Positions 30,936 to 42,260 of a stretch of DNA of 64,000 nucleotides are shown here, in pieces (position 1 is the stretch's first letter; each line of letters begins with the position of its first letter). Source of the stretch: Paramacrobiotus metropolitanus (taxonomy: Eukaryota; Tardigrada; Eutardigrada; Parachela; Macrobiotidae); NCBI RefSeq assembly GCF_019649055.1, contig NW_026570388.1:124001-188000 (forward strand). Reading direction: 5' to 3'. The notes below the pieces were generated by a model, which was not told where the DNA came from, ran no database searches, and was given only the letters and a program-made list of their open reading frames with translations. Made by a program: the position numbers and the translations under genes.

Positions 30936-32400
30936 TTAACTAATCGAGCTTCCATTGGCCTGCAGGATGCCCTTCAATGCGTCAGCGATCTGCTTGGCAG
31001 CCGCTGTGCATTCGTAGCTCTGGTCGTTGTTGTTGGCCGCAGCTGTCACACGCTGCATGGACTTGTACAGGTTGACAACGACTGACAGCCATTGTCCCTG
31101 ATTCGCGTCGTTCTGGTGGGCCTGGCCAGCTGTGGTCAGACTTTGCAGAGCGGCTCCGAGTTTTTGCAGCACATACTGATTTTTAGCTGTAAAAGGAAAC
31201 CGTTTAAAAGTGCACTACCGCGCTCACTGTACAATTCCTTTTAACACTAAGGTTCTGATTGAACAGCACTTATTATTTTTGTAGTGTTCGTACTTTACTA
31301 ATTTTTAGTAACACTTTAGAAGGCTTATGTTTGGTTCAATCCTTTTTGCAAATTAATGAAAATTCTTTACACAATCATAGCAGCATGTCATCACAACGTA
31401 TTGTACCTTCGCCAGTGAGAGAATCACACGAGCCCGGAATGATATCGGCGGCGTGGGCCTGCACGTTCTTAATATCCCCTCCCAGACCCTGGATTAAGGT
31501 TAAGCAGTCAGCACCCGAAACGTTGCCTCCATTGGTCAGCGCCTGCAGCTTAAGGTTGTCGCGGTTAACAGCCAACAGAACCTGGAGGAAAAAGTTAGAG
31601 CTGCCGGCGACCGGCACATTGACGATGGTCACACCGGCATTCTGCTTGGCAATGCCGTTAATTTCCACTTCAGAGAGGGCCAAATCCGCCAGCAACTGCT
31701 TGTACAGATCTACAAAACTGGGCGGTGTTTAATACTGTTAAACATACAAATTAACTTAGCACGTAAACACCACGTTGCATACTCGTACAAGCTTATCCCG
31801 TAATTTTTATCGCATCGACACAGCGACACCTACAGATTCAAGTTAAATACGTACTGTGTCCTGCGAAAGAAATTACCGGACGGGGTAGTAGCCATGCAGG
31901 GCTATTTCAGCACGAGCAAAGACTTTACACTTACAGAGCCCAAGAAAATAAAAAAGGCAGCGCGCAAACGTACCTTCACCAGTCAGGCTATAGACCTTCG
32001 GTGCCGCATTACACGTTGCACTTGAAGAAGTCGAAGAAGGAGTTGCTGCAGGAGTAGCTGCAGGAGTTGCTGCAGGAGTAGCAGCAGGAGTTGCTGCAGG
32101 AGTTGCAGCTGGCGTTGCAGCTGGCGTTGCAGCTGGCGTTGCAGCTGGCGTTGCAGCTGGCGTTGCAGCGGGCGTTGCAGCGGGCGTTGCAGCGGGCGTT
32201 GCAGCGGGCGTAGCAGCGGGCGTTGCAGCGGGCGTAGCAGCAGGAGTTGCAGCAGGAGTTGCAGCAGGAGTTGCAGCAGGAGTTGCAGCAGGAGTTGGCA
32301 TAGGAGTTGCAGAAGGTGTACCGTAGGAACCGTAGGCTTGGGCTTGAACGTAGCCGCTGCTCAAAACTGTTAACGCTGCTACAAAAAGAATCACCGCCAT
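30936..32400 (-). CDS. Secreted helical protein, paralogue B, with Thr-Pro-Ala-Ala repeats (three exons)
   Basis: Exons 32400-31974, 31709-31407 and 31186-30936 share exon boundaries, phases and sequence with paralogue A (DSLTGEG, NRDNL, LQKLGAAL, GQAHQND, VVNLYKSM). The signal peptide (MAVILFVAALTVLSSGYVQA) is followed by a long TPAA repeat, absent from A, then SSATCNAAPK. The repeat would form an extended, probably O-glycosylated, mucin-like spacer. Function unknown; tandem duplication is clear. Confidence 0.78.
32043..32300 (-). repeat. In-frame 12-base minisatellite encoding TPAA
   Basis: About twenty copies of a GC-rich 12-base unit, with variants at the third codon positions (GGAGTTGCTGCA, GGCGTTGCAGCT, GGCGTTGCAGCG), all in phase with the secreted protein. 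Confidence 0.9.
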
Positions 32401-33257
32401 GGTGGCTGTTATGTTAGTATTGCTGTACTTGCGTAAAAAAACTTACTATTCTACAGAAGTGCTTTGGTTTTTACCTGGGATGTATCGAATTCTTATATAG
32501 CGATGCGTTATGCTTATTTTCGTTAACATGTTTTCGGGCGGTCCGCGTTGAAGGGTCACGGTTTGTGGTCTGATAAATGACTACACGTATGTAGAGCGTT
32601 GAACATGTTACATGTGCAATACCCGCCATCAACGAAATATTAAAATTAATTAATAAGGTCACGTTGGCGCATACGTATTGCTATTTCGAAAAACATTAAG
32701 GTCAAGCACCTCAAGGTACAACAATCTGTGATATCAAATGACTGCAGTGAGGTGCACATTGGTTGATTGATTGCAGCAAAAAGACATCCTTGTCTGTAAG
32801 TACCGCAGCGCTTGTATGTTAGAAGCGTAACAGCGGCGTCTAAATCTTCGTACTCTACCACAGGCATGCCGTATTTGCCGTGTCATTGTGCATGTTGCTA
32901 TGCCGGCGACAGTAATATTTTTTAACCACGGAACCACTTGTCAAAAAAACCCAGACGAATACGCGGTAATTCTCATGCGCCCTGAAGCCTTTTTTGGGCC
33001 TTTTTGTTTGTGTAGTGTGTTCGATATACGGAACGTAAACAAAATTCCATCACTACCTAAGCTATCGAGGCCAAAGTTGTCATTTGTCGGCGCCACCGCG
33101 TTAACGACAATTACGCGCCGCTAATGAAGTAAGAAGCTGTTTGTGGTACATACGGGGTCAGTCGATGCTACATTATGGCAAGCTCGGTATAAAATGATTG
33201 AAGACCTCATGCAGTAAATTTTCTTCCACGCGGTAGCATAATCGACCGGTTGGTGTA
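32401..33257. other. Intergenic, unassigned
   Basis: Short overlapping frames only; no domain or repeat recognised apart from the TATA box noted. Confidence 0.35.
32492..32499 (-). promoter_or_regulatory. TATA box of paralogue B
   Basis: TATATAAG on the minus strand, about 92 bases before the ATG at 32400. Confidence 0.5.
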
Positions 33258-33489
33258 CAGTAAAACCTGGTAACAAAATACACCGACGGTTCCGCAAATC
33301 CCATATTTATTATCCAGGTGTATTTAATTTACAGAACTGCCCCCAGGGGTAGTAAAAATTTTCGCCCCCTCCCCAGTTAATAAAGCAGAACTATTACATA
33401 TGTGCAATATGTAAGCTTATTGGCTATTGCTTCAGTAAAGTAATATTAGAATATGCACTGTGCCCATCGCTAACAACTGAACAAAAAAC

Positions 33490-33615
33490 TTACAGTTTTA
33501 CATAAAAGGAATCTAGCGTCTGTTGCTTTGCTTTCGCTGCATAAGCCAGCTTTTTCGTCGCAACCTCTCTAGCTAAAATGTCCTGCGCTTTATGCACAAA
33601 ATCGGAACAAGCAGA
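33490..33615 (-). pseudogene. Possible C-terminal remnant of pogo/Tigger transposase
   Basis: A minus-strand frame of about 40 codons ends in a Lys/Gln-rich segment then TLDSFYVKL and a stop, reminiscent of the 'T.LD.FF' end of pogo-type transposases. Short and by eye only. Confidence 0.3.
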
Positions 33616-33755
33616 ATTATTTCTTATCGTAAACAACCGCATCTATAATTTCAAGTTTTTTCTACAAAGTCAAATCATTACGCTTTCGTTTATCCATGAT
33701 AGTTAATTTTTTACAGTACTAAACTCAAACACTGGCAGTGGCAACACACTGTGTT

Positions 33756-34983
33756 TCATCTGCTTGACGTAGCCAAGTTCTGCATGCCACTTACACGTAC
33801 AACTGATTTTAACGCGGATGTTAAATTGTAAGCGAATTTCCTATCCTGGGATCCGGTATGCTGGGATATTGCAGACTTTTCGTGCGGTAAATGAGGTTTG
33901 AAGAGTGCCGGCATGGCCGGAAGTGCGCAATTACAGCTGAGTATCTTACTTTGCGGTACAGATTGCTCACTGCCGGCACCTTCCGCCTGTGCCCGGTCCC
34001 TTCGCCCCCCCAAACAAGCCCCTTTCCGGTAGAAGTTCGGGTTAGTGAGCGCGTCAGGCCGGATGTAACGATCAACGCAGTCGCTTTTCCATCGTCCGGC
34101 TCGCTTTATCTCCTCCTTCGGCAGCGCTTGAGCGGCCGCTTCAGTTACCGCTCCGATGCGGAAGCTGTGTGTACTGAAGCGCAGGCGGTCGGGGTGGGCA
34201 TCCAGGAGAGACTTCAGGGATCGATCTACTCGCTCCGTGTGAGATAGCGACCATCGGCATAGCGGTAGAAAGGTTTTGTCATTCCCCCTTGCATCTCCCG
34301 CTGCCGGTGGTAAGCTTCGATAGCGCGGACAGGGCACACTGAGCGGTTAGTTGCGGTGAGCTCGATCTTTGTGCCTGCTGCGCACTGGTCCGATTTCGTC
34401 CGTTTCAGTGAGACTATCACACGCGCGCCCGTCAACTGTACGTCGTTGCATGTCAGGGTTGATGCCGCATCGAACAAGCTGGACGTCTTGCTTACCAGCT
34501 CACTGACTCGCATGAACCCAAAGAAAGCCATGCAGAACGCGCTCCATAGCATCACGGCCTCTTCAGTGTTATCGTGCTCTGCCAGTCGCGTTTTGAGCAT
34601 GCGCATCACGTTCAGCGTAATCGGTAGACGTTGATCAGGCGTCGGCCCTTAAGCCGCTTGTATCCGTTAACCGCCCGCACGACCAGGTCGTCGGCTGTTG
34701 GGTTAGGCAACGCTGCTTCTCGATGATGATTGTGGATCGCCGCCAAATACACTTTGCATGTCCGATAAGCTGCCTTGTCCTCGAAAAGCTGCGCGACAAA
34801 CGCAGCGACCGTCGCCGGAGCTGCTGGGAGCGGTGTTAGGCGATTGGCAAGGCAAAATGCTTGAAACGGCTCAACGAAGAATCGTATGTCGTTCGGGAGG
34901 ATGAGGAAATGTTTGCGCCGAGGAGGCGCTGCAGAGTCGGGTTTGGTCGTAAGACTCCTGCAGGCTCGAAAATGTCCGGACAT
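33756..34983 (-). CDS. Tyrosine recombinase of the DIRS-like element, frame-broken
   Basis: Pieces in different frames give an N-terminal core-binding part (34983-34620), the first catalytic Arg in GFMRVSELV (34609-34226), then THSFRIGA (H-x-x-R), GRW and the nucleophile region RYIRP (34337-33756). Integrates the circular cDNA. Order and motifs are complete, the frame is not. Confidence 0.7.
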
Positions 34984-35092
34984 GGTGTAGGCGACTGCGA
35001 CGCCTGAGGGGCCAGCTTTCGGAACCGCTCCGTCTGAAAACGAGATAAGGCATCAGCTATTCCGTTATCAACGCCGCGAACGTGTTTCAAGG

Positions 35093-37486
35093 TTAGGTGA
35101 AATTATTATCTGCCGCCGCCCGCGTCAAGCGCCGCATAAGATCAAGGACGCCCGGGCTGCTGGAGCAGGCGTGCCCATGCCTCCACAGCGCCGGCGTTGT
35201 CAGTATGGAAAATGATTTTTCGTCGCCACAAATTCCGCCCCCAAACAATAGCCGCGAGGAGGATGGGAACCATCTCCAGGTACTCAATTGATGGCGGGCG
35301 TTGCAGGATCCACTTTGGCCACCTAAGCTGGAACCATTCGTTTTGATAAAGGCTCCCAGACCAAGCGTGGCGGATGCGTCTGTATAAAGGTGCAGTACGT
35401 CAGAGGTGGTCCAGTCCGGGTCCAGGAAGAGGGCCGTGCCGTTCCATTGTGGCAGAAATGTTCTCCACCAATCCAGGTCACTGTGAAAGTCGTCGGTGAG
35501 AGTGATAGTGGAACGTCCATGGAAGGCGGAAAGCAGCATTATCATTCGCCTCGTGAACAGCCGACTGGATGGTACGCATTTTGAGGCAAAAGACAATGTA
35601 CCGATCAGACTTTGCAGCTCGTTAGTGGTACAGGATTCCCTTCCGACCCAATTCTTGAGGGTTTCCATTATGTCTAGCTGCTTATTGTTGGGCAGGCTGA
35701 GAGTCTGCGCCACCGAGTCAAGCACTATGCCGAGGAATGTCAGCCGAGTGGCGGGGCCCTCTGTTTTGTCCAGAGCTAATGGCACCCCAAGCTCGCTGCA
35801 CACTGCCTCCATAGACTGCATGAGCAGACTGCACTCGATCGTCCGAGGTTTGCCAACGAAAAAGAAATCATCTACGTAGTGTAGCAAGGTAACTAGCCGT
35901 GCTCTCTTTCCCACACACCAGTGAACAGCAAGGGAGAAGAATTCGAAGATATAAGGTGAAGAGCGGCAACCGAACGGTAGCACTATGTCGAAAAAGTACT
36001 CACCGCTAATCTTGAACCCCAGCAGGTTCCAGTCGGCGCGTCTGACGGGAATGAGGCGAAACGCGGACTTGATGTCCATCTTGGCCATCACTGCGCCTTT
36101 GCCGGCGGTCACGACTAGGCGTACAGCATCGTCGACTGAACAGTACTGCAAGGGCATTTCATCGCCCCTTATGTAGTCGTTGATGCTGTTTCCGTACGGT
36201 TGGGAAAGGTCCATTATAGTCCGATGGCCCCGTCTTTTTTTTGGACGGCAGCCCAGCGCGTTAACGACGAAGTGAGGCAGCGGAGGAGCAGAGAATGGTC
36301 CGACGGTATGACCCAGCGAAACCTCCTTTCTTATGCTTTGCAGGAGCGCGTCGTGGTGAATTCGTGCGGACTGTGAATTACTTGTGGACCGGCTTTGTTG
36401 CGGTCCTGTATACCGAATATCAGCTCCGGTACGCAAGGTGTTGAGGATGAACTGACGGAGATCTTTATCGGGGTGATCCGTGAGCAGCCTGGCAAAAGCG
36501 TCGGCACGCAGGGGCGTCCAAGCGCTTGCCGGAACTCTCGACGGCTCAGCGACTTCCGGCTTTGCACTGGGGTGCTTTGTGGTCCTTTTCCCGGCAGTGC
36601 TCGCAGACGTGAAGGCGCCGATGTTTGCATGGTTCGGTGCAGTGGCCGTAGTTATGATTGCGGCAGATTTCGCCCCCCGCTGCTGGGGCGGGACGAAAGG
36701 GCGGTACGTAACCGGCCTGGCCGCGGCGTGGCTGCTTGCACTGGGCGATAAAGTGCCCAGCTCTCCGCAGTTCCGGCATTTGTCCGTGGAGGCTGCTATC
36801 TTCTTCAATCTACTCTCTGGGTCACTGTCGCTGGCAGCCTCCTCTGGCACGGCGTTTTGGATATAATCGGCGTAAGTGTCGTCATGCTGGCGGGCCCACA
36901 TGTCAATTTCATGAGGGTGGCTGGTCATGAGCGATCTGAATTGCCGGTCATACTCGAGCCAATGGGCGGTCGGAACCCCCCGGTCGACGTATGCCGCAAT
37001 CAGATCTTGATACTTAGCCAGGGCCGTAGCTAGCTCCGGCACGATTGTGACGCGGTATGCCAGGAACACGGAAAAGGCGCGGATCCAGGAGGTGAAGGAG
37101 TCAACGACTACGCGCACTTCGTTTGGCTTTAACACGACGTGTCCTCTTGACATTACCAGCTTGGAGCCTCCATGCTTCGGTTTTTCCACCCGGTTTTTTG
37201 GTAGCAAGCAATCAAAATCGACGTACCGCGTTGGGTCCGCAAGTCGCCGGCGAACCCTGCTGGGGACCGCTGGCAGGTGCTTCGCCCGATCGAGCAGAGC
37301 GTTTCGAGCGGACGATGATGCGCGGTATCCGCTTCGTTGATTTCCGCAGGGATGCGGACCCAGACGGTCGAAAATCGGCGGGCGGGCGGGTGAGCGGCTG
37401 TGAGACGAGGAGCGGCTCCTAGAACTGCTGCTCTTACCTCTTCGTCGGCGATGCGCGCGTCCGCTGCTTCCTCTGCTGTGATGCAC
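35093..37486 (-). CDS. Reverse transcriptase / RNase H of the DIRS-like element
   Basis: The long frame carries DLSQPYGNSINDYI, MAKMDIKSAFRLIPV, LPFGCRSSPYIF and the catalytic YVDDF box, all typical of DIRS RT. An RNase H start LYTDAS follows, after which the reading frame changes (near 35310); later RNase H blocks continue in other frames up to VDNGIADALSRF near 35060. Synthesises cDNA from the element RNA. Confidence 0.8.
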   Translation of the reverse strand: MHHSRGSSGRAHRRRRGKSSSSRSRSSSHSRSPARPPIFDRLGPHPCGNQRSGYRASSSARNALLDRAKHLPAVPSRVRRRLADPTRYVDFDCLLPKNRVEKPKHGGSKLVMSRGHVVLKPNEVRVVVDSFTSWIRAFSVFLAYRVTIVPELATALAKYQDLIAAYVDRGVPTAHWLEYDRQFRSLMTSHPHEIDMWARQHDDTYADYIQNAVPEEAASDSDPESRLKKIAASTDKCRNCGELGTLSPSASSHAAARPVTYRPFVPPQQRGAKSAAIITTATAPNHANIGAFTSASTAGKRTTKHPSAKPEVAEPSRVPASAWTPLRADAFARLLTDHPDKDLRQFILNTLRTGADIRYTGPQQSRSTSNSQSARIHHDALLQSIRKEVSLGHTVGPFSAPPLPHFVVNALGCRPKKRRGHRTIMDLSQPYGNSINDYIRGDEMPLQYCSVDDAVRLVVTAGKGAVMAKMDIKSAFRLIPVRRADWNLLGFKISGEYFFDIVLPFGCRSSPYIFEFFSLAVHWCVGKRARLVTLLHYVDDFFFVGKPRTIECSLLMQSMEAVCSELGVPLALDKTEGPATRLTFLGIVLDSVAQTLSLPNNKQLDIMETLKNWVGRESCTTNELQSLIGTLSFASKCVPSSRLFTRRMIMLLSAFHGRSTITLTDDFHSDLDWWRTFLPQWNGTALFLDPDWTTSDVLHLYTDASATLGLGAFIKTNGSSLGGQSGSCNARHQLSTWRWFPSSSRLLFGGGICGDEKSFSILTTPALWRHGHACSSSPGVLDLMRRLTRAAADNNFT

Positions 37487-38317
37487 ATCCCTTTTCCGTC
37501 CGGGTGCGACTCAATCTGGATGACAGATGCAGTTGCTGGAGAGATAGGCCGGGAACCCCAAGCTCCTGGTTGCCAGCGGTGTGACAATATCCAGGAGCTG
37601 TTGGATTTGTCGCTGCTGTTGGTCCTGTCGCACCATCACGGTTTGCAAATCGGGTGCCGGTGGATCCACAACTACGACTTTCGACCTGATTGTAGGAGCA
37701 GGTGACTGGGATCGGTCGCGCTCGGCTGGGACGCATCCTGGATTGGGGAGCCCGGCCTCCTCTGGTGCCGCCGCCAGAGCGCGTTTTTCTCGGGCTCAGG
37801 TTTCGGTTAGGCTTTTCTTTGGTGGCATTATGCAGAATGCTTCTGATCACCGTAAATTAAAGACACGAAGGGTATTGCTGGAAGATTTTAGCGAGATTCC
37901 AGAAATTCGAACGTAACAGCATGAATGTAGCCGAAAACACGAATGCGAGTAAGCTGTAACGCGCGAAAGGCAAAATGCACACGGCACCATGCTGCCGGTG
38001 CCGGGATTAACAGGGAAACAACTGTACAGGAATTCGTAAATTGCGCCAATTTAACATTAGCTAAGTTACACTTAACTTTCATTTTCGTTGTATTTTGTTT
38101 GTCTTGGCCAGACTGTATGTAGCCAGCAGGTTCTTACATATGGGTATTTCGCATCCGGTTAAGAACAAAAGTGTATGTAAGCCTATTATACAGGTGTATG
38201 CACTGTACAGGATCCCCCCTATGTTATAGTCTACGGGATGCGCCGGTTCCAGTTTCAGCGTATTTACTTCCAGGTGTATTTGTTTACCAGGTGTATGTAG
38301 AGACAGGTTTTACTGTA

Positions 38318-40528
38318 CCACGAAAGCGGCACTCTTGTCGTGTTTTGGTGTATAGTAATCCTGTAACCGCAGTTATTGTAGAAACGGCTGCCAACTTTCC
38401 AATCAAAAGTAAATCAGATTATTAGTTCGATGGAAATAATTTGGAGACATTCTTAAATCAGGTGCCCTGTTGGCATTTTGTTCTTGGAAAACTTTATATA
38501 CCCGGTGCATTTCTCACATTCAAATAAGCTGCTACTGTTAGCAAGCATTTTGTTATATCGAGCATGTCTCATCGAGAAATTATTTGCACAACGTGGCACT
38601 ATTACTATATGTTGAAACTGGCATACATTAGTTATGAAGTGCATTGGTAATTAGTTTCCTCCAGGCAAAAAAAATGCAACTGGTTGGGTGCAGTAGCAAC
38701 CGTGTCTTTACACGACTTGCAATTTTTCGTAAATAAACTCTTCGGCACAACTTGTGCGGACTGCAACAGTAAAGAAAATTTCACTGCAGCCTCGCTCCAG
38801 GCCTGTTAAAGCCCGCCAACGCGCCTTTTGCTAGTAAACCTATGTTCAGTTTCAATTAGCATTCTGCGAGTTATAAAAAAGTACCACAATATACACAGGC
38901 AAATCCACATCCTGGATTTGCCATAAGTTCTTTACGCTACATTTTTAACTTTGCTTTTGATATTCTACTATCTTTTGATATTCTTTGCTTGCTTTGCCTT
39001 CATCTTAGGGAGCCTTTATTTACGTACCTTACATTTGTGAAAAGAAATCTGTTGACTGTGGAGGCACAATATGGATGACAGCCTCTTGTCATAGATAGTT
39101 GTATGTGTTATGACGCATGGTTGCACGGTAGTACTCGTAAGTCGTAATAAACAATAACAATGCAATTGACCTCTAATAATCAATCATGGAAACACACACG
39201 ACATTAGTCATGCTGCTAGATGCTTCACCAAGTATCTGGTTTTGTTATAACTGAGAAGTCAACACTTAAAAGAGGTTTTCAGTAATTAGAATAGAAAAAT
39301 TAGCGGTATTTTGAGAAAAGTTGTTGGGAAATAGCGTTAACTTTGCAACCTCCGGCGAGTAACTAATAGGCAGTTATAGACTATTACAGATATTTTATTT
39401 ACAAACCGAGGTACACATGTATCAATAAACGAAAACCATTACAAGCAAGCGAAAGAGCTACACTTTGTAACATATGGAGTTCATTTAGCTTTTCCGCTTT
39501 GCCAATTGTACCCAGTACTGATGCCGCATTGCCTCGCTGTATCTCGAATGAGAGTCGCTGTCGGAGAAATTCGTGCGAGCGCTTTTTTCCGGAATGGTCC
39601 CGCAGACGCTTTCCTAGCACCTTGATAAGGGCGATATAGACTTGAAATATTACGGTAGTTTATCATTAGCGGCTATCACCACAAAATCAGTTTACAGTTA
39701 GGTTTAAAATTACCTTTGATGTGCACGCATGACGGCAACTGTCTGTCCGGGAGGAAGCTCAAAATACAGACAGTTTACACGCTCACTTCTACAAATAAAA
39801 CAGAAAGCATTAAATTTACAACAAAAACACTTCTTCAATGCTTTCTTGATACGGAATTGTGCCCAAACTGTAGTAGTAGTTAAAGTAGTCGTTAAAGGAC
39901 GTTACCATCACGAATCACGATCGATGCGCTGCAATAAGCACCGCCTTGTGAGCGCTGCTGTTCCTTTTTAGTACTCTTAAAAAATACGCACAGAGGAGTC
40001 AGTTTAACAAATTAATACGTGCACATGCAGTTGACGACCTGTTCAAGTAGGCAAGAGGATCGAAGTCATAAAACCATACAAGCATTGCTTTTTGGAATCA
40101 CTGGGATGCCCAGTATTCAATTTTGTTTTGGAATATCACACTGGAATTGTATGCGGTCGCTCGTATGGTGTGTTGTATAACTTCAGTCCATACGAGGACC
40201 GTTGGGTGCCATGAACATACCCTGCAGGATTAGATCCAACTTGATGCAGTTATGCCGATTCTAAAAAAAGGTCAGCATGCGCTGTTGCTCATTTCAATTA
40301 CTCGTACATTTTGGAAGCGTTAGGTCTCTTTCGGTGTTCGAGTTTTTAAAATTCTGCGGAAGCAACGATTAAATAGCATGCAGGAATGTTATAGGCAGGC
40401 TTTAATTCTGTCGAAGGTATAACTATTCGAAATGCCGCACAATGTCCACACCCGAAAGAAACGGAATCTCGTTTAACAGTGGCGCACCTCCACCTCATTG
40501 TCTCATACATGCGGATTATTTCGAGAAA
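38318..40528. other. Intergenic, unassigned
   Basis: AT-rich with only short frames (for example 39399-39666 and 39729-39971). No gene, repeat or RNA recognised. Confidence 0.4.
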
Positions 40529-41509
40529 TTATTTTAGTCTCAAGCTTATCAGCCACATTAACGGATCAAAAATCATTTGCAGATTGTACAATATGGTGAT
40601 TGCGCTGAATCCCCACACAGGCATCCGAAATCCCAAGAACAACGCACTCCAGTAAACGTCCGCCGGCATCCAGCAGAAAAACACCGAAATCGCGGTAGAT
40701 GTCAGAACGACAAAGGGCTTTACTTGGCGCTTTCTTATGCTAGACGCTATCGCTTTCAGGTTTCTTGCACCTGGTGCGCTCTCCCCCAAGTGATCGGAAG
40801 CGACATCATTTGTCTGGGGATAAATTAACCGTTTTCTCTTCCACCGTAGAATAACGATATAGAAGTAGATCCCGATAACCAGAATGAGCGGTACAAAGCG
40901 GTGTACGACGATATCCACAGCTCTCCACTGCATCAGCACACCGGCCGCTAGTTGACACACTGTGCGGCGTTCCGGTGGATTGTAGTAGAAAAACTCCAGC
41001 AAGAACATGGGAAACTGAACGACATGAACGTAGACCAGAACAGACAAACAAAACAAGCATGTCTTTTTGCGACGGTTAAGGTAGTTGTCGCGGTACGACG
41101 GGGAACAGTTGACCATCCGCAGACGATCAACAGCAATGAGGACGTGGAGCAAGACCGGCACTTGGCTGACGACGAACTGCACGTAATTGTACAGGACACA
41201 CACCAAATAACCGCCCGGAAAGATCCCGTTGACGGCAGCCATGAGGCCCAGCGGACGAATGGTAATGACGTATACAATGTGCCCAAGAGATATGGCTATC
41301 AGGTACAGGGTGAAGGAGGTGATGCGCGTGCGCGGTAGGAGTTGTATTATCAGCATACCCAGGTTCAAAACGAAGGAGATACAAGAGATGGTGGCTATCG
41401 TAATCAGCAACGGGGTCCAGGCTGGATAGTCCGTTGACGAGTGGGTTATGTTGAAGTTACTGGTGTTCGCATGATTCAGTGAAATCGTAGAGTTGGCTGT
41501 TTTGTTCAT
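40529..41509 (-). CDS. Orphan rhodopsin-like GPCR
   Basis: 326 residues, single exon, start at ATG 41509. The N-terminus is short with four N-glycosylation sites (NSTIS, NHTS-like). Seven membrane segments are visible. Cys in PGGYLVC and in the second extracellular loop (RRTVC) can form the class A disulfide. The DRY position reads DRLRM, the helix 6 motif is CWMPAD and helix 7 has DPLMWLISL instead of NPxxY. The third intracellular loop ends RKRQVKPF, shared by all seven receptors in this cluster. Closest in the window to the receptor at 45140. Ligand unknown. Confidence 0.85.
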   Translation of the reverse strand: MNKTANSTISLNHANTSNFNITHSSTDYPAWTPLLITIATISCISFVLNLGMLIIQLLPRTRITSFTLYLIAISLGHIVYVITIRPLGLMAAVNGIFPGGYLVCVLYNYVQFVVSQVPVLLHVLIAVDRLRMVNCSPSYRDNYLNRRKKTCLFCLSVLVYVHVVQFPMFLLEFFYYNPPERRTVCQLAAGVLMQWRAVDIVVHRFVPLILVIGIYFYIVILRWKRKRLIYPQTNDVASDHLGESAPGARNLKAIASSIRKRQVKPFVVLTSTAISVFFCWMPADVYWSALFLGFRMPVWGFSAITILYNLQMIFDPLMWLISLRLK

Positions 41510-42260
41510 CCTGGTTAAAGGAATTCAAGTGGGCCAGAAACGCGTCTACAGCTAAATTTTTCTTGCCGTGCACGAGTTCCCAGTTTACGGTATCAAGACC
41601 AAACCGGACCGGTCCAGAAAGAGGATCTTTATAATATTATGTAAGTACTTCTATTGGCAGTTGTCCGCGGCTTTCATTGTGCTAATGTCTAATCTCTGTA
41701 CACTCTGGAGTCTGTACTAATGGTGTCTACACTCTAAACTCTGGAATAAACGAGTATGACTGTAAATCAAACTGACAGAAAATGGTTAATTAATCTTTTG
41801 AGATGTGGTTGATGCGCTTATACACGTGACGTTTTTATAGCATTCAGAATCTTAAGAAGAAGGAGGAGTACATATTCAGCACGCGAGACATATTTAATAC
41901 CGTGAAATCCAAATTAAACACTCCCTCTGATTGAGTAGGTACCTGTGCACGTGCACTAAATGTTTCCTCTCAAGACATTTGTGGATTCAAGCAGTACGTG
42001 TATGTTTTCATTTTCTTGTTAAACTTCTATTATATTTCGCTGATGTACACTTCTGAATATTTGCAACTGTAAATGTTTTGTGAGAGTGTTAACCTGGCTC
42101 GTTATACCGGTAGACAATTCGACCTACCTCAAATAGCTTCAGATGCAAACCAGCAGGGTGTGATATGGCTACACTTCTACCGGTTTCTCTTGCTCGAGCC
42201 TTTTCTGTACCATTCAGCTAAAAGTAAATAAGTACTACTGACTGGTGAGTAGTTATGTAC
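41510..42260. other. Intergenic, unassigned
   Basis: Upstream region of the GPCR at 40529-41509; nothing specific seen. Confidence 0.35.

Larger units (their letters stand above)
33756..37829 (-). mobile_element. DIRS-like retroelement: Gag, RT-RNase H, tyrosine recombinase
   Basis: Reading the minus strand, a Gag-like region (from about 37829, MPPKKSL, with cysteine knuckles such as CRNCGE and CEHCREKDH further on) precedes reverse transcriptase/RNase H and a tyrosine recombinase. This order and the RT sequence type define DIRS/Ngaro-like YR retroelements. Several frame changes break the Gag and RNase H regions, so it is probably not active. Its terminal repeats were not resolved. Confidence 0.75.
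33258..38315. mobile_element. Pogo/Tigger-like DNA transposon ends enclosing a retroelement
   Basis: The left end TA-CAGTAAAACCTG (33256-33269) is matched by CAGGTTTTACTG-TA (38304-38317), giving a 12-base terminal inverted repeat flanked by TA, the target duplication of Tc1/mariner-pogo elements. Related motifs CCAGGTGTATTT/GGTAAACAAATACACC recur just inside both ends. A possible transposase remnant lies inside the left end, and the DIRS-like element fills the middle. Confidence 0.6.

Noticed and set aside
32043-32300. CRISPR-like array
   Set aside because: The repeats are contiguous 12-base units without spacers and lie in frame within a coding exon.
33891-37422. Plus-strand frames of 60-130 codons across the retroelement
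   Set aside because: They mirror the RT and recombinase coding strand and carry no domains of their own.
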